Assembly: GCF_009870125.1 (NCBI RefSeq)
Contig: NC_046680.1
Span: forward strand, 6,696,001 to 6,760,000
Source: Drosophila pseudoobscura
Taxonomy: Eukaryota; Arthropoda; Insecta; Diptera; Drosophilidae
Reading direction: 5' to 3'
DNA: 64,000 nt
Positions 11,987-22,762 of this stretch are shown here, one piece after another. How positions within the stretch are numbered: the first letter of the stretch is position 1; each line of letters starts with the position of its first letter. Position numbers and translations under genes: made by a program. The notes under the pieces were generated by a model, which was not told the origin of the DNA, did no database searches, and saw nothing but the letters and a program-made list of their open reading frames with translations.

Positions 11987-12814
11987 TTACTTGGACTGAG
12001 CCTTAACACTGCCATCGGCCATGCCGAAGTAGCACTTGTGGGCCATGTCAACGAAGAGTCCAGTCTCCAAGACGCCTGGGATCATGGTGATGGTGCGATT
12101 CACTTCATCCCAGTTGTACTCTCGCTTGCCAACGAACTTCCAGTCGAGCAGAAAATTGCCATTATCGGTTATAATGGGTCCAGCCTTTACCTTTGCCATG
12201 CGCAGTACGACCTCGCCACCAAACATGGCCTCGATCTGCAGCTTTATGGGAACTTGGGCCATGGGCGCAACCTCAATTGGAACGCCCCTGCACCATTGCT
12301 CGCCCAGATGCAACGATTTCTTCGTGTAGTCGGCCACCACAATGAACTTTTTGGAGCAGGCGGCAACAACCTTCTCCTGCAGCAAGCAGCCACCGCCGCC
12401 TTTGATCAATACCATATTCGAGTCCACCTCGTCGGCCCCGTCGATGGCCACATCGATGATGGGATTGCGATCCACCGAGCCCAAGTTTAGATTGTAGTCC
12501 AAGATCAGATGCTGGGCCTGGTAGGACGAGGGCACACAGATCAGGTCCGTCAGCTCGCCATCCTTCCAGACACGCTCTGCAATGCGCTGAACCGCGTACA
12601 CGACCGTCGAGCCGCTTCCAATCCCTACAATTTTTGTGTCCTCCTTCACCCACTCGTCCACGGCCGTGCGTGCGGCCTTCTTTTTGGCCTCGTCCAATGA
12701 AATCTCGTCGCCCATGTTCCTTGTCTGTGCACCCAATAAAAGCTGCTGCGCGTTCAAAAAATGTTGATTGAAATGTGGTTGCGATAAACCCCGACGAAGT
12801 AAACCCAATAACAT
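11987..12814 (-). CDS. Rpi: Ribose-5-phosphate isomerase A
   Basis: A single-exon frame of 275 residues. The enzyme interconverts ribose-5-phosphate and ribulose-5-phosphate in the non-oxidative pentose phosphate pathway. Family signatures are in order: the phosphate-binding GIGSGSTV loop (residues 64-71), the DGADEVD motif (about 124-130) and KGGGGCLLQEK (about 138-148), which hold the catalytic acidic and lysine residues of RpiA enzymes. The ATG at 12814 gives 33 residues before a second Met (ATG at 12715, MGDEISLDEAKKKAA). The longer N-terminus has Arg, His and Gln but no acidic residue until after Met34, so it could be a mitochondrial presequence or a dispensable extension. The downstream ATG would give a standard-length cytosolic enzyme of 242 residues. 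Confidence 0.95.
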   Translation of the reverse strand: MLLGLLRRGLSQPHFNQHFLNAQQLLLGAQTRNMGDEISLDEAKKKAARTAVDEWVKEDTKIVGIGSGSTVVYAVQRIAERVWKDGELTDLICVPSSYQAQHLILDYNLNLGSVDRNPIIDVAIDGADEVDSNMVLIKGGGGCLLQEKVVAACSKKFIVVADYTKKSLHLGEQWCRGVPIEVAPMAQVPIKLQIEAMFGGEVVLRMAKVKAGPIITDNGNFLLDWKFVGKREYNWDEVNRTITMIPGVLETGLFVDMAHKCYFGMADGSVKAQSK

Positions 12815-13125
12815 GTGGTGATGTTAGTGGTTTAAAAACTTCAATGTCAAATGTCGTGGGACGATATACCGATGAAACAACGAACTTAGCCTACTCAAGC
12901 CCTCGTTTTTAAACGGAACAGAAACTTTAGTTTAGCCGTGGAATATAATACTAATAATAATTACTCTTGTAGGTCCATCTTATTCTTCATCTTTAGATAA
13001 AAATAACCACGACTATCTTTTACCCAAACTTTGCTAAAATTCTTCAAGGCATCATTTTCGTGGAGGGTATTTTAGTACCCACTGGTGGACAATGGGTTAA
13101 GCGTCTGTTATGCGCTTCACAGAAA
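12815..13125. other. Intergenic stretch upstream of Rpi
   Basis: An AT-rich interval with the Rpi promoter at its left end and the 3' flank of the secreted Cys-rich gene at its right end. No coding sequence was found. Confidence 0.4.
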
Positions 13126-13195
13126 TGTTAGCTGTTCTTATTTGAAATTAGGCGCGATTTTTATTGCGCCTAATTTCAAATAAGAACAGCTAACA
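13126..13195. repeat. Perfect 30-bp inverted repeat with 10-base loop
   Basis: Arms 13126-13155 and 13166-13195 are exact reverse complements; the loop is 13156-13165 (GATTTTTATT). The structure lies 44 bp past the stop codon of the secreted Cys-rich gene, probably in its 3' untranslated region. A transcript through it on either strand would fold into a 30-bp perfect stem. No flanking target duplication was found, so it is not clearly a transposon remnant. Confidence 0.9.
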
Positions 13196-13239
13196 GCTAT
13201 TTTATTTTATTATTATTATATCATATATTCATTTTCAAG

Positions 13240-15252
13240 TTAATAACTATCATCTTGGATTGTTGAGAGAGATACTTCCTTGAGATACTGCGAGTAATCA
13301 TAGGTAACAACCTTGGGGGCAAAGAAGCCTCCGGAACCAGGACGACTCTTGTAAAAGATGCCTAGGCCGGCCAGAGGTACTGCCGGATGGGGCACAACCT
13401 CCTGCACATCAATGAAGGGCAAAGTGTTCTGGGACGCGTCTTTCACCTTGCTGGAGCTGAAAAAGTTCATATACTGATTCGATGTGGACAGCGGCAACGA
13501 GGGCTGATCTGCGGCTGTGGGCACATCAGCCTCTTTGACGATCAGCTCTTGACGTGGCTTTTCGATGGTTTTCTCCGTGTTGCTGTTGTTCAACCAGACG
13601 CTGTTGCGCTTCGGTTCCACCAGGCGTCCAGTGGGGAAGTCGAAATAGCTGAACCGCACCTCCAGGTTGAGGTGCTTGTGCCAGACACGAAAGCGGGCCC
13701 CAGTCACCACAAGGGAGCGGTTCGAGCCGGAAGTTATCTCGTCCAGGTCCATGGCGCGGCTGTCGACGGTGAGAGTGTGGTAGTCGTAGTCGTTGCGAAC
13801 ATCCACATCGTTAAGGTGGTATGAGTCTAGCGGCAGCCATTCTAGAGAGGACACATTGATTGCTCCACGAGGCAAGAGCTCGCCCTGCTGCAGCTGCAAG
13901 TGAAAGACGCGATTACTCTTCACGAAGCGCACACCTGTTACCACCTTGTTCTCCATGAAGTCCGACAGCGAGTCACGCAGGTTAAAGTAGCGATCAGAGA
14001 GAGGTCCCTGCTCGTCGCACAGGCAGAAGCAGTAGGAGCAGCGCCAGAGCATATAGTAACACCCTGATGAGGCCGTTTTAGTGGCCGACTCGCATCTGCC
14101 GTTGGAGCTCTTCCTGCCGAGAGTTGCCCCATCATCAGATTGAATGTATTCATAGCGTCGCGAAGAGTTCCCCTCAGACGGGCAGATCTCCACATCCGAG
14201 TCCATGTCGCCGCAGTTATAGAGTCTTCCGTTGCAAGGCGTCTGCTTGCCGCAAAGCTCTTTGTCTCCCTTGTAGCAGCCATTGGAGCGAGTGTCCGGAT
14301 AGTCGCCACAGGTACCCCAGCATCCCTGGTTCTCGCCCAAGTTGGCCTCGTTCTCCACGTAGCCCTGCAGGAGACGCGTAGCCCGATCGTAGGTCTCCCC
14401 GGAGACGTGCTTATCCTTTCCGGGATCACAGCGCCAGTAGACACGCCCGCTGCGAGCCATCACCTGACTAAGAACCCTCACGGAGGATTCCATACGCCGG
14501 GCGTAGTTATTGCGCATCAAAGCTATCTCCTGCGTGAAGTTGCCCTTCCCGAGCTCCCGCTGGATCATCCAGGAGAACTCCATCATACTGTAGGCCTTGA
14601 GCTCGGTGAGGGCTACACTTGTGTAGAGCTGAAATGGAAATTGCTGGGCCGAGTGTTTGGCCATGCACATCTGTCCCGGTGATTTCTCGTAGTTAAGCGT
14701 CAGTTGAGACAGCAGCGTGTTGACAAAGTCGGTCTTGTTGTCCGCCTGCCCCTCATCCTCAAATAGAACCGAATGTATCAGCTCCAGCTGCATAGCCAAC
14801 GAACCTGGGCCTGGGTCCACGTTCCACTCGGCAAATTTTAGAAGCGTGGCCGGCTCAAGAGCATGCTTATGCTGGATATAGTCTCCCAACTGTGCGTACC
14901 GCGATTTTACGATTCTGGTGAGGTCGTTGACCAGATTCAGCTTGTGCTGTAGCTGGGATTGCTGGTGGAGCTCCTGGATCAAGGTCTCGATGGTCAGGGA
15001 AGTGCGAAGAGATTCCATTTGCTCCAAATTACGGATGTGGTCATCCACCACCTCGATGCGGTTCATCAGTTGGCCCTGCTTGTCATGGGTGCCGGTGACC
15101 TTATCTTCTAGAGACTCTACCACATCACAGACCTTTAATATTGCGTTGGTCACATCTCTGATCATCTCTATTATATCCACGGCCCTGTGAATCACGCTGT
15201 GTGCGGGTGGGATCAATAGGAAGGCAAACACCAAAAACAGCTTGAGTCGCAT
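13240..15252 (-). CDS. Large secreted Cys-rich insect protein (DUF4803-like)
   Basis: One uninterrupted frame of 670 residues from an ATG at 15252. Residues 1-19 form a signal peptide (MRLKLFLVFAFLLIPPAHS). A helical region with probable coiled coil follows (about 25-130). The middle (about 310-420) is rich in cysteines, with clusters such as CWGTCGDYP, CGKQTPCNGRLYNCGD and CSYCFCLCDEQGPLSDRYF. After it comes a conserved-looking segment, NKVVTGVRFVKSNRVFHLQL, that I associate with the insect family DUF4803; this is from memory and needs a profile search. No membrane anchor is visible, so it is probably extracellular. Function is unknown. The lack of introns in a 2-kb frame is unusual for this family and may indicate intron loss. 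Confidence 0.75.
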   Translation of the reverse strand: MRLKLFLVFAFLLIPPAHSVIHRAVDIIEMIRDVTNAILKVCDVVESLEDKVTGTHDKQGQLMNRIEVVDDHIRNLEQMESLRTSLTIETLIQELHQQSQLQHKLNLVNDLTRIVKSRYAQLGDYIQHKHALEPATLLKFAEWNVDPGPGSLAMQLELIHSVLFEDEGQADNKTDFVNTLLSQLTLNYEKSPGQMCMAKHSAQQFPFQLYTSVALTELKAYSMMEFSWMIQRELGKGNFTQEIALMRNNYARRMESSVRVLSQVMARSGRVYWRCDPGKDKHVSGETYDRATRLLQGYVENEANLGENQGCWGTCGDYPDTRSNGCYKGDKELCGKQTPCNGRLYNCGDMDSDVEICPSEGNSSRRYEYIQSDDGATLGRKSSNGRCESATKTASSGCYYMLWRCSYCFCLCDEQGPLSDRYFNLRDSLSDFMENKVVTGVRFVKSNRVFHLQLQQGELLPRGAINVSSLEWLPLDSYHLNDVDVRNDYDYHTLTVDSRAMDLDEITSGSNRSLVVTGARFRVWHKHLNLEVRFSYFDFPTGRLVEPKRNSVWLNNSNTEKTIEKPRQELIVKEADVPTAADQPSLPLSTSNQYMNFFSSSKVKDASQNTLPFIDVQEVVPHPAVPLAGLGIFYKSRPGSGGFFAPKVVTYDYSQYLKEVSLSTIQDDSY

Positions 15253-15615
15253 CGTATATTCGCTGTAGAAGTGTTGAAGTTAAATGAAAATGAAGCTCTT
15301 CAGATTTCCGCTTACTCAGCCGTCGAAAATGTTTATGCAGTCAAGAAAAAATAAATCTTTCGTTCAGCAGAAAAGCGAATTGAATTTGTCCGCGATTGCG
15401 ACTGTAGTTTCGGCTTTGAATACAATTGTTATATTTGAAAACTGCACATCTGCACATATGTATGTACATATGTATGTACATATGATCGCTGTCGGAAGAG
15501 CGCCGTGCTCAGTATTGCATTTCATGTATGAGTTAATCCTTCTCTCACACGAGTACCGCAATGTGTCGTTCGCTCTGGCTCTCTCTGCGCTCAGAAAAGA
15601 CAAGCGCTGGAAGGA
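15253..15615. other. Upstream flank of the secreted protein gene
   Basis: Likely promoter of the gene ending at 15252, ending at the target site of the hAT insertion. It has TACATATG-type repeats near 15458-15484 and no coding sequence. Confidence 0.4.
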
Positions 15616-16758
15616 GATGGCAACAGTGTTGCCATTTTATCCTATTTAAGGCTAGATCTAGCTTATTTGAAAACGGAAAAGCTTGAAAAATTATGAAAAT
15701 GCTTATTGCCTTAAATCTAGCCTTTTTTCATTTCACTTTGTTTATGTTTGCCCTTTTATATCCTACATATATTTTTAGGCAAATCGAACAAAAAGTATAT
15801 TTGTTGTACATATTTTGGTGTATCATGGTATTTTAAAATTCATTTATATTGTATATTTTCGTTGAAAAGTTTCGGTCACTACTACACAGAAACTTGGCGA
15901 TCGTGTGAAATGTGTAATTGTGTAAAATTGAGGTGCAAGGATTTTATAAAGATGCTTATTATCCAACTCAGAGAAAGGTAAGCTTCAATAGGATTTGATA
16001 TTAAAAATAAATAATAATCTGCTGTTTAATTTCAGACCTCCAGATAATTTCGAGACATTGGAAAAACTGCAAGTTTTTGCAGCAGAAAATGTACTCGAAC
16101 ATAATAAAAATCCTAATGATCTCATTTCCATATTGGAACACTTCAACTATAGCAATATAGATGGAATTCTTGCCCAATGTGGCAAAATTCACGTAGTCCC
16201 TTGGCAAAGTACAGATGACACTATAAAGCTTTGGTCAGAAGTACTGACTTATAAAGATGCTGGAAAAAACAAACCTCTTGAAGAAATCGCTTTATTTGCC
16301 ATTGAAATTTTAAGTCTACCGTGGTCAAATGCTGCCATTGAACGTGTAATCAGTCAAATAAATATCGTTAAGACCAAGCTTAGGAACAAAATGACTGTTA
16401 AATACTTAAACTCAATATTAAATATAATATTTAATTGTCTGATGAATACGACTATAATTCTTTTGAATTTTACAGATATGGATTGCGCCGTCATGGCAAA
16501 TGTTGCCCCAACTACCAATTACCGGAGAAATATTTAAATTTAATACGTTCCAGCGATAAATACCGATAGCGATAAATACCGATTCGAGTAATAGCGAGTT
16601 GGATAAAATTATAACACAATTAGGAATGTGTATATCTATGTATGTGTATTTTTTTATTTTTAGCCTATTTTTTGGCATGTTTTTTACAATTTTTAGCTTG
16701 TGTTTTTGTGAAATGTAGCTTATTTTGACGCTCAAAATCTTGCAACACTGGATGGCCA
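15616..16758. mobile_element. Degenerate hAT-family DNA transposon with terminal repeats and target duplication
   Basis: The element spans 15624-16750 (1,127 bp). Its ends read CAGTGTTGC at the left and GCAACACTG at the right, perfect 9-bp terminal inverted repeats beginning with CAG as in hAT elements. The flanking octamers GATGGCAA (15616-15623) and GATGGCCA (16751-16758) match at seven of eight positions, fitting the 8-bp duplications made by hAT transposases. The inside is AT-rich, unlike the neighbours, and carries the C-terminal part of a hAT transposase. A 16-bp tandem duplication (AGCGATAAATACCGAT, 16552-16583) lies near the right end. At 1.1 kb it is too short to be autonomous. Confidence 0.9.
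15910..16537 (+). pseudogene. hAT transposase remnant (C-terminal dimerisation region)
   Basis: Two blocks joined by a 58-bp intron (15978-16035, GTAAGC..TTTCAG) read through in frame, giving LIIQLRER then PPDNFETLEKL across the junction. The end carries the hAT dimerisation signature, LSLPWSNAAIERVISQINIV followed by KTKLRNKM. The N-terminal BED finger and most of the RNase-H-like catalytic core are missing, so the product cannot be an active transposase. The frame is nevertheless open to 16537, which suggests a fairly recent internal deletion or a non-autonomous derivative. The first in-frame ATG (15910) is not a convincing start. Confidence 0.8.
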
Positions 16759-19084
16759 ACGATTGCGTTCTGCACTCTGGCATTGTTATTGTTTTAGCTG
16801 ACAGAAAAGGAAGATGAGAAATACAACGATACACTGAAAGCAATCTTTTAAACGTAACAGTAGATGCGAGAGGATGAGAGGGCACATGAGAGGGCACATG
16901 AGAGGGTACACAAATAGTTCGTACACAAATACAATGGTAGATACATACATACATATGTATGTATATTGGAAGATCGTTAGCATAGGAATGAACGGGCACG
17001 GGCAGGATCCGTTCCACTTTACATGGCCTGTTATACAACATTGCAGCTAACATTCTCTTTGCAGCGATGTTTCAGCACTAAATGGTTTCCTGGGTGCACT
17101 CGTGCGATTCCATTAACAATGGGAATATCAACAATACAAAACTATTTTTAAAGTTAAGCGCTGGCCACGATAAAGGCAGAAAATGGCAGCAAAAGGAATT
17201 GAAAGCATTTAGTTGTGACTTACTGCGGTACGGCGACGACGATGGCCGACGATGGCCGAACGAAAGCCATAAAGGGGAATCCCCACAAAAGGCTGCTAGC
17301 CCCGTTGTTGCATTCTGGCTTATGTACGAGTGTGTCTGTATGTGTGTATGCCCGGAATATTTGAGGAAATTTAATACTTTTAGTGCACAAAGCAAAGCTG
17401 TTGGCATTGCCATTGCGATAAAGCTGAAAAGCAGCAGAGCACAATTACAAAGGTGATTGCAATTTCTCTCTTTCGTGGTGGGAGGAAAACGGTGATGAGT
17501 TATCCCTGAGTGGGTGCAGCGAGGAAGAGGGAGAGAGAAAAGAATTTGTGTTAATGGATTTCACTTTTTAAGAAATAAATTACTATCTCAGGTCTGCAAC
17601 AAGCCAGTGGCTAGCAAGAGGAAGAACCACCGCAAACAGATTTCCATCCAGCTTGCATGATTTGATGGGATTTTGACTCATTAGCAAAAGAGGAGACCAC
17701 ATAGTCTGAAAGGAATCGAAAGATCTGCTTATGCATATGCGTCTTCCACCATTACTTCGCTGGAAATGGAACTCTACTATATATCGGCAAGTGTTCGTAG
17801 TTGCCCAAAGTAAACAGCAATTAAGCGAAACAAAACCCCGACCGACAGCAAACAGTAATGAATACTCGTATATCAGGGGAAACACAGCAAATGCAAATTG
17901 TTAATTAAAGAAATGGCATTGTTAAATGCGCCCCATGTGGCATGTTTCGGGCCAACACCTGAACAGCCCACAGTTCTCGGCTGTGCCCCACAATTACGTG
18001 CTGAAAAAACAAAAATTTGGCAAAAACGAAGGGGCAAATGGACCTGCGACCCAGATGCAGCCCCACTGACATCCATTATGGCAGCCCCGCAGCAACTCAA
18101 ATGGGGGAAAAAAATTCATAGAGGCAGGCCAGGGCGGAATGGGGCTGGGCAGGGCTGGGCAGGGCTGGACAGGCTCTCGTTGCTTCTTTTGTGAGAATTA
18201 TGATTCTCTGGGCTGATGATGACAATGTCGGGAACTGCAACGAACGACTTTCCAATGGGTGCGATTTATAATTTGATTAGCGCATCGCTGAATGCACACG
18301 AAAACGAGGGAGGGAGCGGCCCTCGTATAATGCCGTCGAATCGCGCTCAAAAGTCAAACGGGAAGTGCAGCCGAGTGCATTGAGCGCGGGATGGAGGCGA
18401 GAGCGGAAATCGGCACAGAATCTGAATCGGGCACCATTCTCGTCCTTATCCCTCATCTACTTAGAGGCCCAATGCAAAATGGAGCGGGCCATCACACTCC
18501 GTTGGCTGACAATGACAAATGATGATGGAGCAGAGGACCAGAGGACATGCCTCGCTCCTGGGATAAAAAGTTCTCTCGCTTTTGGCTTTCAATTAATCCG
18601 GCCAAGTGGCGCTTTTATTGAGCCTAGGCCTTGTAGGCCCCTGATTATCAGTTGTGTTTTGTCCAACGGAGCGAGGATGCCAGAAAAAAACAGAGACAAA
18701 TATCTGGGAAACTGCGAAAAAAGCCATTCACAAATCTCCACCGTTCTAAAGGGTTTTACCCGACCACAGACACAAACAAAGACACAAAGGCGGCCAAATT
18801 TGCCTGCCATTCATTAAACAATGAACAACAAATCCGAGCTGGGGGCGTGGCCGTTGAGCCTGCCCCCACATAGATAGATTAATGGCCGCAAACAAAGCCG
18901 ACGAAATCAATTTATTATACGGCCGACAGTTGACCGCAGGAAAAACTGAGAAGCCGAAACAAAAGCGGAAGGCTTGCGGGGAACATAACGAGCAAAATGA
19001 ATTTAATTCTCCAGCAGGGAGGGTTCTCGGAAAGATTAGACATGGAAATTTGGAATCCTTGGAGGACAAATCTGCAGGGCAAGC
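16759..19084. other. Non-coding stretch
   Basis: No supported gene. It holds short repeats: GAGAGGGCACAT tandem copies near 16872-16905, a TACATACATATGTATGTA palindrome near 16945, and GGGCTGGGCAG copies near 18140-18170. It contains the 3' flank of the small CFAP141-like gene at its right end. Confidence 0.4.
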
Positions 19085-19422
19085 CTATAGCTTAACCTTG
19101 CGCAATCCATCGGGAGTGCAGCAGTTGTAAGTGTCATTGATACGACTCAGTCCCAGGCGAGACAGTTCCTCCTGCTCCCACTCGTACTCCTGGTCGAACA
19201 GCTCCTGCATTCGCTGGCGTCGCGTCTTGGCGATCAACTGCACGGCGGTGCTCAGCTCCAGGCTCATGGGCTTTACCAGATCATTGATGATGGGATTGTT
19301 CGAGGTGATTAGCGACGAGTCGCGGCTGTTGAGCAGCGAAAGACTGTGCACGGAGGTAAGCGACGGATAAGCTGCCCAAATAATGGTTAATCCCCACAAG
19401 TCACTTACAAATCAGCAGGCAT
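19085..19422 (-). CDS. Small CFAP141-like (C1orf189-type) ciliary protein, 2 exons
   Basis: Exon 1 coding part is 19409-19422 (ATG at 19422) and exon 2 is 19085-19343; a 65-bp intron (GTAAGT..GTGCACAG, 19344-19408) joins them in frame to 90 residues starting MPADFLSLLNSRDSS. The ATG follows ACAAAG, a good fly context. Around residues 37-70, QLIAKTRRQRMQELFDQEYE followed by EQEELSRLGL closely follows the pattern I recall for human C1orf189/CFAP141 (QLL..R...LHQLFEKEHQQYQQEL), a protein of about 101 residues found inside axonemal doublet microtubules. The length agrees. A role in the sperm flagellum is inferred. The frame ends in a short Cys-containing tail. Unspliced translation hides the true N-terminus. 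Confidence 0.7.
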
Positions 19423-22400
19423 CTTTGTATTCCGGGTTTGAGCTGGCACTGGAACACGTTTACTCAATATCGAATCGATGAAATACTGTTGTACCCTGTC
19501 AGACAATCTTCTCTAAGCCTTCTTGAAGGGGTTTTTTTTTCCAAGTCTGCCAATCAATAAACCACTATCCAACAAATGGTGTAGAGGACTGACACTCGAC
19601 CGCATTTAGCACTCTAGTGAAGGTCCAGCAAATGAGCTACTTAAGAGGAACTGCCACAGGATGGGGATAAGTGAATAAGCAGGTAAGATATATGTAATTG
19701 AGTCCAGGCCATAGAGAAATGTTAATGAAGAATGAAACGATACTAATAAACATTTACCCCGAAGTTGGGCTACACATTTCGCCTTTTAGGGAAGGAGCTA
19801 AAAGCCAGGCACAGTCTCAGTACCCGCTCTGGTAATCCCGAGAGTGGGGCGCACAAGGAGAAGATTGGAAAACGAAATCGTTGCTGGGCCACTTTTGGCA
19901 CCGGCTACACTGAGACACTATCAAAGTCATGTTCGATGGGGGGAACAGTCAGGTGTGTAATTGCAATCCGAATTGGTCAAGTGTAACAATGTAAAGACGC
20001 CTCGCCTGGCCACACTCGGACTCGGAGGGGGGTTGGGGCGGTGCCACACGCCAGTTACCGTCTCACACCTGCTGCCATCCGGGGGAATCAATTTGATCCT
20101 TGAACTTATGCAGCCAGCAAACTGAAACTTGGCATCGCAATGCCTTCGATGGGGGGCATTGCAGCCGTTTTGGGGAACAAAATCAGATTGTAAATTGCAG
20201 CTGAAAATGTCACGTGCATCGACACATTTTTTGGAGGCAACTGTGTCTCCCTGTCTCCCTGTCTCCCTGTCTCCCTGTCTCCCTGTGTTCCTTTGTCCCT
20301 CTTCGAAAGCCGAGCCAGACCGTGCGGAGACCGAGAGGAGATGTCGTGACATTTGGTCGAGCACAGCGCCCGTTTGGGCCCGACATGAAGAAAGGTTATT
20401 GCAATAGTCTCCGCCAAAGCAATCAATGGACGCCAGACATGAACTCCCGGGGTGCATGTGTTGGAGCGGATAGCACGGTAAGCACGGATATCACGGAGGG
20501 GCAGGACGAACACGGGCATGGGCACCTGCTCTCTTTGCTGCTGCTGCTGCTGCTGCTCTTGCTGTTGGTACACTCTTCGCACTGGGTGGCAGGCCCCATT
20601 CATTATGTTGACCACGCTGTCGCATTTTGCTACGTGACATTTTGCTAACTGCCCAGAAAATGGAGCGAATGCCGCTGCCGCACTTGGACCATTGTCATGG
20701 CATAGTTCACTCCAGCTGCGACTGCGGCTGCTCGTCAGGGATGGCAATGTCTCGATTACACAGCGCTCTGTCAATCCATCGTTCTCTATGGAAGTTGTTT
20801 GCAACAGCGATATATGATCGATTTTCTATAGGATATTTCTAAAAGAGGGAGGTCCCTTCCTCCATCATCTAATGGGTGCAATGGGCTTGGTCTTGACTCA
20901 GAATCGTCTGTCCTTTGGTGGTTAAGTGTTCTCGTTCCCCGGTGATGTGTGCTGCTGAAATTTATCCAATTGCATTGCCATTACAATATACAAAGTTATG
21001 GCAATGTCTCTCCAGAGAATGGCGAATCACAGGCGGAACAGTGCAGAATCAGAGCGAAGAAGTTGCTCGGGATTTGTATCGGAATTGCAGTGGAGTCCGT
21101 TTCAAATTGCAAGTAAATAAAGCGTCTGGCAGACAGCAGAAACACCTCCCACGCCAGAGTTGAGTTATGGACGTGCTGGAGCAGGAACCGAAGCGTACAC
21201 AACACCCGGAACATGCTGGAGGCGGGAAGGGAAGGGCCTTGGCAGAGGGATCTCTGGCATGGCGAGGCGAGGCGAGGCGGGGCAAAGTAAATGTGCAAGC
21301 ATTTATTTATGTGGCCTGCTGTGGTGCACTTTAAAGCGCTGCAATTGCCCTGATTCGGGACAATAGTACAAATCCCGTTGTACAGGACAACAGGAGGACA
21401 TCCAGTACAAGTGACACTGGTAGTTTGGATCCCCGTAAAGAGTTTATTGTGAGACTTTCAGCTTGCTTTACAAATTCTAATTTCAAATTGTTCGGAAAAC
21501 ACACAGAATGGCACTTTATCCATCTGCTCTTGAAGTTGCAAAGAAATGTGTCCCAAGCACTTTGGGCACTGCAGAAAACTGGCTAAAAGCTCAATTTTAT
21601 GGTAAACTTTCGGGTCAAGTGAACACCAAACAAAGGACACGAAATGTATACTTAATAAGTACTCCCTAGCCCACCAATCTATCAATTTATCAAGCGAATT
21701 GCTGTTGAATCAAGCCGAAACTTTATCCACCTGGTGGCAGGACCTGCAGGAGCCCGACACACCCGAACACGCATTTCAATTTTAATGAGCCCTCGACAGA
21801 GGGAGAGAGAGAGGTCCTGCTCCTTTTTGGCCTAACTTTAATTAACAACAAAAGTCATGGTCCCTGCAAAACAGCACCAAAACGAGAGCTAAACCTGATG
21901 AAAAACCTTAATTTGTGGACAACGAGAGCGGAGCAACAAAAGAGATGACATAAAAAGACACATGAGACCAGAAGCGCATTTCGTATGGCAGTGGGCTTCC
22001 AAGGAGCGCACAAAGAGTCGCTACCAAGTAGTTTCACTTCCTTTTTTGGTCTTTTGGTCCTTTTTCCCATGCTGCATGCGCGTGCGTGCGTGTGTGTGTG
22101 TGTGTGTGTGTGGCACGTCCCTGGCCATCAACAAGGGGTTTTTTTGTTTTTTCTTTTGGAGGATGGAAGTTTCTGCAGTTGGCGTTAAAAAAGCGGAAAA
22201 TCGCAGCACATTTTTGCTTTTTAATTAAGCCCTCAATTTTTTATGTTCCATTCGAAAGCGACATGCCGTGATTCCACCTCCTCCGCGTCCCCACCATTCC
22301 CACTCCAGGCAGAGGAGGAGGGCATAGTTTACTTTTTCAAAGTGCAACAGAAACTGGAATTGTTAATATGCGGGACTGCGTTCTGGAGGGCAGAGCCATA

Positions 22401-22720
22401 AGAGAGAGAGAGAGCATGTCGAATTTGACAAATTTCACACTGAAGGAGGCCCTAATTAAATGGCACTCGCTTAGCCTTCTTTCAGGGTCTCGTTTTTGTT
22501 CTTGAAAAAATACAATTAAAGAACAAAACATTCACGCAAGTCTGATTTCAGTTCTATCATATCTTTTCGGTGAACTTTGTATTACAATTCCCCTACCATG
22601 GCAAAATGAGGAAAGGCTTTTATAGGTTCTTATACACAAATGTCCGATTACTGAACGGTGATCACTGATCATGCCTGATCCGCTCCAATCGTTCGTTGCA
22701 AGAGAGCGTCAACTGACGGC
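19423..22720. other. Non-coding stretch with simple repeats
   Basis: No gene is supported. It holds an 8-bp tandem repeat at 20245-20287, CTG triplets near 20537-20560, GAGA-type runs near 21795 and 22398, a GAGGCGAGGC repeat near 21258-21285 and a TG run near 22090-22112. Long open frames here are artefacts of these repeats. The promoter of the CFAP141-like gene lies at the left end. Confidence 0.4.
20245..20287. repeat. 8-bp tandem repeat (GTCTCCCT)n
   Basis: Five consecutive near-perfect copies of GTCTCCCT. They create spurious open frames on both strands. Confidence 0.9.
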
Positions 22721-22725
22721 ATGGC

Positions 22726-22762
22726 CATAAATGAAGCCGTCTGCCCCGGAGTGCGTTCAGTA
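22726..22762 (+). promoter_or_regulatory. Candidate core promoter (TATA-like plus initiator)
   Basis: CATAAAT at 22726-22732 lies about 32 bases before the A of TCAGTA at 22757-22762, the expected spacing of a TATA-like box and a Drosophila initiator. About 200 bp of mixed-composition sequence with possible donors (near 22850 and 22947) follows, as for a non-coding first exon. No coding exon downstream on this strand can be linked to it. Low confidence. Confidence 0.25.

Noticed and set aside
13126-13195. Interpretation of the hairpin as a bacterial-type terminator
   Set aside because: The DNA is insect nuclear, where such terminators do not operate. It is reported only as an inverted repeat.
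20106-20804. Open frame of 232 residues on the minus strand
   Set aside because: It runs through the GTCTCCCT and CTG repeats, giving a Gly-Arg-Gln-Gly-Asp type repeat and poly-Gln. No family resemblance or promoter.
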